This document shows positions 28,634 to 33,313 of a stretch of 33,313 bases of DNA, in pieces. The position numbers were made by a program, and so were the translations under genes. Every line of letters starts with the position of its first letter. Within the stretch, counting starts at the first letter, position 1. The stretch comes from Ignavibacteriota bacterium (lineage in GTDB: Bacteria > Bacteroidota > Ignavibacteria > UBA10030), in NCBI GenBank assembly GCA_003819715.1, contig RPQN01000026.1:1-33313 (forward strand), read 5' to 3'. Below the pieces are notes generated by a model. It was not told where the DNA came from. It saw only the letters and a list, made by a program, of their open reading frames with translations, and did not search any database.

Positions 28634-31462
28634 ATGACAGATCACAACCTACCGCGAGCATGGTGTATCGGTGTGTTAATTCTTTTAACAATCAGCACGC
28701 TCTTTGCACAGAACGCCGGCAAGATCTCAGGCATAATAACCGATGCTCAAACCGGTGAACCGCTCATCGGTGCGAACATTCTTGTCTTGGGAACCAGTCT
28801 CGGCGCGTCGACGGATATCAATGGCAATTTCTTTATCCTCAATATCCCTGCCGGGAAGTACGATGTACAAGCTTCGATGGTGGGGTATGAAAAAGTAATT
28901 CAACGAGGTGTGATCGTGAACTCCGACCGAACCACCAATGCCGATTATAAACTGATGGCAACAGTACTGGAACAGGAAGCAATGATTGTTGAAGCAACAC
29001 GTCCGGATGTAGAACGGGAAAAGACATCGACGAGTGTCGTGATCCGGACGGAAGATGTGCAGCAGCTTGCAGGTATGCACACGGTCAGCGATGTCATCGG
29101 TCTTGCTGCGGATGTGATGGATGGCCATTTCCGCGGTGGTCGTTCGAATGAAGAATTATATGTGTTGCAGGGTATGGGCATTACCAATCCTCTGGATAAT
29201 TCTCGGGCGATCGTTCCTATCATGAGTGCTGTAGAGGAGGTGGAAGTGATCACAAGCGGTTTTGGAGCGCAATATGGCAATGCACAATCGGGTGTGATTA
29301 ATATAACAATGAAGGAAGGAAAATCGGATAAATGGAGGAGTTTTTCTGAAGTCCGGCTCCGCGCACCGGCACGTAAACATTTTGGGGCGAGTGTCTATGA
29401 TGTAAGTGCAAATAGATATTTACAAACGTATTCAAACATTGATGAATGGGCAAAACACTATGGTACCGTGATACAGACTCAGCTTGGTCAAGATTCGCTG
29501 TTAAAAATTGCCACTGCAAGGTTAAGCTGGCAGCAAGCCCGACGTGGGATGAACCGCACCTACGGGAATGAAATTGATAATTCAGTTGAAGTGTCCGCCG
29601 GGGGGCCGATCAGTGAAAATATGCGCATGTTCATTGCGCTCAGCAATAATACAGAGTATCCCACCTTCCCTGCCGAGCACCCGGATGCCAGTTATCAAGT
29701 GATGGGAAATATCGTAACCGATTTGGGCGGAAGTGCTTCTCTGAGATTGAGCGGCGCTTACGCACAATCGAAAACCAACGATATGGATGTGCAGGATTCA
29801 AATAACTTTTATCGTTTTTTGTGGAATCTGATATCGGGCATAGGGTATTCCAGTGAAACCAATCTTCAGTTGGGACTTCGATTTACACAGGCCCTGAGCC
29901 AGCGAACATTTTACGAAATAAAACTCAATATGCTCAGTTTAGATGACCAGTCAGGGAGTGGAGTGTATGCTCCAGACTCGGTGCTGAATTCGGTTATTGG
30001 AAACTGGTTTGGAAAATTAAATCCGCAGCCTGATAATTTTACAGAGGGGCCTAATAGCGGTGGATTGACGAGTCAAAATACAAAAACATATTCTTTGGAT
30101 GCTTCTCTGACAAGTCAAATTACCCACTCCCATTTACTGAACGCTGGACTTCAGGCGAACATCTACAATTTGAAAATAGAGAGATGGGGCAAACGCGGTA
30201 TCACGGGAAACGTACGGCCATATTTTATGGGATATAAAGCGAATCCGATAGAAGTAAGCTTGTTTATTCAGGATAAAATGGAATTCCAGGGGATGATTGC
30301 AAATATCGGTATTCGGTATGATCTCTGGAATCAAAACAGAATGTATCATGGAGATCCGTTTACGAATCAAATGTCTGATACAGGAAAAGTGAAATCTCCC
30401 ATTCTCAGCAATCTTCAACCAAGAATTGGGATATCATTCCCTGTGTCAGTAACGACGGTCTTCCATCTGAATTATGGCTCCTTTATGCAGCGTCCATCTT
30501 TCCAATATATGTATAGTTATCAACCAGACAATGCCGCTCCAGGAACAGGTACATTTGGCAACCCTTCTTTGAGAGCACAGGTAACCTATATGTATGATGT
30601 TGGTGTCACGCAGGGATTAGGCGAAGGATTTACATTCGATGCGAGCGGTTATTATAAAAATGTGAAAGACCAGGTCGAACAGGCGATTTATTATTTTAAT
30701 TACAGTTACTCTTCTTCAGGAGTTCCCATTCCCGGCGCCACGTACACGACGTATATCAATCGAGACTATGCCGATATCCGTGGATTTCGCTTCGCTCTTT
30801 CAAAAAGAAAAGGAAATTTCACGGGGGATATCAACTATCAATATAGTGTTGCCACCGGCAAGAGTGCCGGTGTTGGCAATGCAATTCCAGTCATTGGAAT
30901 AGAGGGTGAGGATAAGAATAATCCATTGAACACCGTCCCCAAGAAAGACGTTCTTTTAAATTTTGATAGGACGCATAATCTTGTTGTCAATCTTGGATAT
31001 CATACTGATGAAAACTGGGGGGTTAAAATAGGGAATTCATATCCACTCGGTAATATCACGTTTGCAGTAAGCTCGCGTGCAAGTAGCGGCAGGCCATATA
31101 CATATAATCCGGTGGGGAATTCATCAGGCGAATCTGCCACAATGAATATGCGCATGCCCGCAGAATATAACACGAATATAAAACTCACAAAAAGAATGAA
31201 ATATTTCTTAGGGACATCGGCATCGATCTATATTGAAGTATTTAATCTTTTTGATAATAAAAAATTGAACTACGATTATATCACCGGTCTTACTTCGGCA
31301 TATTTAACCGATTACCAATCCAAGCCAATCGGTGCACCCGACGGAATACTCTATAACGATGGGACGATTAAAGGGAACATGCAATACGGGTTCGATCATT
31401 CTTTCGTGTTGTATGCAAACGAACCACGTTCGTTCACATTGGGTATCACCGTTGACTTTTAA
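28634..31462 (+). CDS. TonB-dependent outer-membrane receptor with carboxypeptidase-like N-terminal domain
   Basis: The ATG follows AAGGAG. The 942-residue protein has a signal peptide (about 1-26, ending LFAQ), a CarboxypepD_reg-like domain (about 30-115: GKISGIITDAQTGEPLIGANILVLGT, PAGKYDVQASMVGYEK), a plug domain (about 130-240: VVIRTEDVQQLAGM, LQGMGITNPL, VEEVEVITSGFGAQYGNAQSGVINI) and a beta-barrel to the end. It ends in an aromatic residue after alternating strands (FTLGITVDF), as outer-membrane barrels do. It should import ligands using TonB energy; linkage to GH28 suggests pectic oligosaccharides. It has the layout of SusC-like receptors but is slightly short, and no SusD gene follows. 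Instead, a large secreted protein starts 24 bases downstream. The ligand is inferred from neighbours only. Confidence 0.9.
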   Translation: MTDHNLPRAWCIGVLILLTISTLFAQNAGKISGIITDAQTGEPLIGANILVLGTSLGASTDINGNFFILNIPAGKYDVQASMVGYEKVIQRGVIVNSDRTTNADYKLMATVLEQEAMIVEATRPDVEREKTSTSVVIRTEDVQQLAGMHTVSDVIGLAADVMDGHFRGGRSNEELYVLQGMGITNPLDNSRAIVPIMSAVEEVEVITSGFGAQYGNAQSGVINITMKEGKSDKWRSFSEVRLRAPARKHFGASVYDVSANRYLQTYSNIDEWAKHYGTVIQTQLGQDSLLKIATARLSWQQARRGMNRTYGNEIDNSVEVSAGGPISENMRMFIALSNNTEYPTFPAEHPDASYQVMGNIVTDLGGSASLRLSGAYAQSKTNDMDVQDSNNFYRFLWNLISGIGYSSETNLQLGLRFTQALSQRTFYEIKLNMLSLDDQSGSGVYAPDSVLNSVIGNWFGKLNPQPDNFTEGPNSGGLTSQNTKTYSLDASLTSQITHSHLLNAGLQANIYNLKIERWGKRGITGNVRPYFMGYKANPIEVSLFIQDKMEFQGMIANIGIRYDLWNQNRMYHGDPFTNQMSDTGKVKSPILSNLQPRIGISFPVSVTTVFHLNYGSFMQRPSFQYMYSYQPDNAAPGTGTFGNPSLRAQVTYMYDVGVTQGLGEGFTFDASGYYKNVKDQVEQAIYYFNYSYSSSGVPIPGATYTTYINRDYADIRGFRFALSKRKGNFTGDINYQYSVATGKSAGVGNAIPVIGIEGEDKNNPLNTVPKKDVLLNFDRTHNLVVNLGYHTDENWGVKIGNSYPLGNITFAVSSRASSGRPYTYNPVGNSSGESATMNMRMPAEYNTNIKLTKRMKYFLGTSASIYIEVFNLFDNKKLNYDYITGLTSAYLTDYQSKPIGAPDGILYNDGTIKGNMQYGFDHSFVLYANEPRSFTLGITVDF

Positions 31463-31486
31463 CCATTTAACTAAACGGGAAAAGTT

Positions 31487-33313
31487 ATGAACTCAGGAGC
31501 TAAAATTATTTTCATTCTTCTTGTATCATCTTCAATAGCTCTCGGTCAATTGACGAGGGATTATAAAACCCATACGCGGGGGATGCTCTGGGAAACAGTC
31601 TTTAATACAGGAGAAATTGGAAGAACATACGATGACGGTGAAGCAGGAAGCCGTCCGGAATTCCATGCGATGGAATGGCCGGGAAATTCTGCTTTTAAAC
31701 TTGGAGATCAAAAATTCGATGGCTTTTACAATTCCTTTGGCGGCGGAATATGGATAGCAGGTGATACAGGAAAGGCAGGGAATCGACAATATTTTAAACT
31801 CTCCAATGGCGGTGTGGTGGAATGTGGAATGGTTTCCGATAACAATGGAAGGCCAACGACGGTCGAAGGGATTTTTAGCTATCCCATCTCCATTGAGAAG
31901 ACCACAAATTATCCTTTAAACGAGGATGGTTCGATTAATTCAGGTTACAAACCAAATGAAGCGGAAGAAATTATCAAAGCAAGCTGGGATACTCCCATTG
32001 GTATAACGGTATATCGTACCAGCCGTGCATGGAGCTTCCCCGACTTTGATGATTTCATAATCTATGAATATGAATTGGTCAATACCGGCAACAGGCTGCC
32101 GGCAGGTTCCTCGTATGATACATTATATGAAGCAACGGTGACGTTTGCGTATGCGGTCTGCCCCTCGATGGTTGCCTATCAACGGCAATATGGAAGGTGG
32201 TCGTCCGGTGATATGAACAGTGAGGATATGTACGGGCGGTTTGACCTGAAGCGCTGGTTGTGGTACGGTCATAACCGGACCGGCAAACCCGATCCGACAT
32301 ATTTTTCACAATGGGCAAGTACAGGTGAAAACGGAGGCGGACTCACAGGCCCGGCATCTGTCGGATTTATGCCGTTGTATTATGACCGCGCCCATCTTGC
32401 AAGATACGCGACAATTCCAAAGACTCAATTCTATGTGAACACCACCGACGGTATCGACGATAACAATTATATTTGGGATGCATACATCGGTGGCAGGCCT
32501 GCGGCAAGTGCACGATTAAAACAACCTTATCTCACGCGAACGGACAATACAAATTTTCAGCCGGAAAAAGCTGCAGATTGGCTTAATGGAAAACTCTCGC
32601 GAAAAACACAGCCGTTTATTCCAGGCAGACTCCAATTAAAAAATCAGACCATCCAAGACACGAGCAAAATTGGATGGAATTGGATTGGACGGGCACAAAT
32701 GGTTGTCACACAGGCATATACACAGGCTTGTTCAAAAGCGTACGGTTTCGGCCCTTATGTTATACCGCCACACGATACCGTTCGGTTTGCAATTGCTGAA
32801 GTAGCAGGGTATGGTCCTGGTGTTGCATCCGACAGTCTCTATGAAGATTTTGGCGGAGGAACAGGAGATACACCTGTTGAACCGGGACCATTTTTCCATC
32901 CAGTTCCAAGCTGGTATAATGAAATTTCATATCCCTATCTCAATAAAACTGCCGGATTAAGTATGGGAAGTACCTATTTGCAGACTAATCCGCTTCCTTC
33001 ATATGTGAATTCGAATGTCATCTCAATGCGTCAGGTTGCCGATCGGGCAATTCAGATGTATAAAGGTGGCTCGGTAATTAAATATGATACAATTAAAAAT
33101 TATGATCCGCGGTTCAATCCTGCAAGAGGGGTGTATGCTCCTGCGACTATCCCATGTCCCTCGCCTGTGACTCAGGTTACCGTAGAAAAAGATTGTTTAA
33201 CGCGGATTACATGGGGGCCCGATGTGGAGTCTCTGACGAGATCGACCACCGGGTTTACCAATATGCATGCACCGTTGAGCTATTATCAGGTGCTTCGTTC
33301 GGTGAGTGCGATC
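31487..33313 (+). CDS. Large secreted protein paired with the TonB receptor (3' end outside window)
   Basis: The reading frame is open from the ATG at 31487 to the window edge (609 codons). It has a signal peptide (about 1-20: KIIFILLVSSSIALG). The mature part begins HTRGMLWETVFNTGEIGRTYDDGEAG and continues with WPGNSAF, GGGIWIAGD, a WxFPDFDDFIIYEYELVNTG segment and many aromatic residues. From about residue 560 (PSPVTQVTVEKDCLTRITW) an FN3-like domain starts; the rest is missing. It is not SusD: no tetratricopeptide-like helices or lipobox are present. The family seems to be one seen behind TonB receptors in Ignavibacteria-like genomes, but that memory is not checked. Position suggests a surface ligand binder or processing partner for the receptor. 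A C-terminal sorting domain may exist beyond the window. Confidence 0.75.
   Translation, partial: MNSGAKIIFILLVSSSIALGQLTRDYKTHTRGMLWETVFNTGEIGRTYDDGEAGSRPEFHAMEWPGNSAFKLGDQKFDGFYNSFGGGIWIAGDTGKAGNRQYFKLSNGGVVECGMVSDNNGRPTTVEGIFSYPISIEKTTNYPLNEDGSINSGYKPNEAEEIIKASWDTPIGITVYRTSRAWSFPDFDDFIIYEYELVNTGNRLPAGSSYDTLYEATVTFAYAVCPSMVAYQRQYGRWSSGDMNSEDMYGRFDLKRWLWYGHNRTGKPDPTYFSQWASTGENGGGLTGPASVGFMPLYYDRAHLARYATIPKTQFYVNTTDGIDDNNYIWDAYIGGRPAASARLKQPYLTRTDNTNFQPEKAADWLNGKLSRKTQPFIPGRLQLKNQTIQDTSKIGWNWIGRAQMVVTQAYTQACSKAYGFGPYVIPPHDTVRFAIAEVAGYGPGVASDSLYEDFGGGTGDTPVEPGPFFHPVPSWYNEISYPYLNKTAGLSMGSTYLQTNPLPSYVNSNVISMRQVADRAIQMYKGGSVIKYDTIKNYDPRFNPARGVYAPATIPCPSPVTQVTVEKDCLTRITWGPDVESLTRSTTGFTNMHAPLSYYQVLRSVSAI

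Overview
The window looks like part of a carbohydrate-utilisation island from a bacterium of the FCB (Fibrobacteres-Chlorobi-Bacteroidetes) group, most likely an Ignavibacteria- or Calditrichota-like lineage. Three proteins end in the type IX secretion (Por) sorting domain that begins with YPNPFNP, a form very common in those phyla. The enzyme families match Bacteroidetes pectin loci, but the TonB-dependent receptor has no visible SusD neighbour. The lineage is inferred from protein style only; there is no rRNA or tRNA in the window.

Layout. Positions 1-11521 form a tight, plus-strand gene run for rhamnogalacturonan-I (pectin backbone) breakdown: the end of a GH2-type glycosidase, a modular PL11 rhamnogalacturonan lyase, a PcRGLX/YetA-type exo-rhamnogalacturonan lyase with a C-terminal DUF6250 domain, a GH28 enzyme with an altered active-site motif, a GH105 unsaturated galacturonyl hydrolase, and a CBM9-like/PKD protein. 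A visibly more GC-rich LacZ-type GH2 beta-galactosidase (11827-14994) follows, ending in a perfect 13-bp hairpin. It converges on a minus-strand DUF362 protein (15069-17048) that combines three N-terminal membrane helices with a C-terminal sorting domain.

Positions 17049-27151 are a mosaic. They hold a secreted CE1-like esterase, a DUF418 membrane protein and a large DUF4450 six-hairpin glycosidase-like protein, interspersed with broken genes: an aldo/keto reductase start, a GH106 rhamnosidase start with frameshift and stop, and a DUF2938 end joined directly to the GH106 remnant. Two long intergenic tracts (17315-17545 and 26413-26600) are copies of one repeat, and a third tract (19305-19521) carries two shorter copies of its core.

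Positions 27152-33313 form a second plus-strand operon: a canonical GH28 polygalacturonase, a TonB-dependent receptor with a carboxypeptidase-like N-terminal domain, and, 24 bases later, a large secreted protein cut by the window end that sits where SusD would be expected.

How the genes fit together (inference from families): surface-exposed PL11 lyase and esterase open the polymer, the receptor pair binds and imports oligosaccharides, and enzymes with only a signal peptide (exo-lyase, GH28s, GH105, GH2s, DUF4450) trim unsaturated galacturonate, galacturonate and galactose in the periplasm. A working rhamnosidase is not seen here, because the only GH106 gene is broken.
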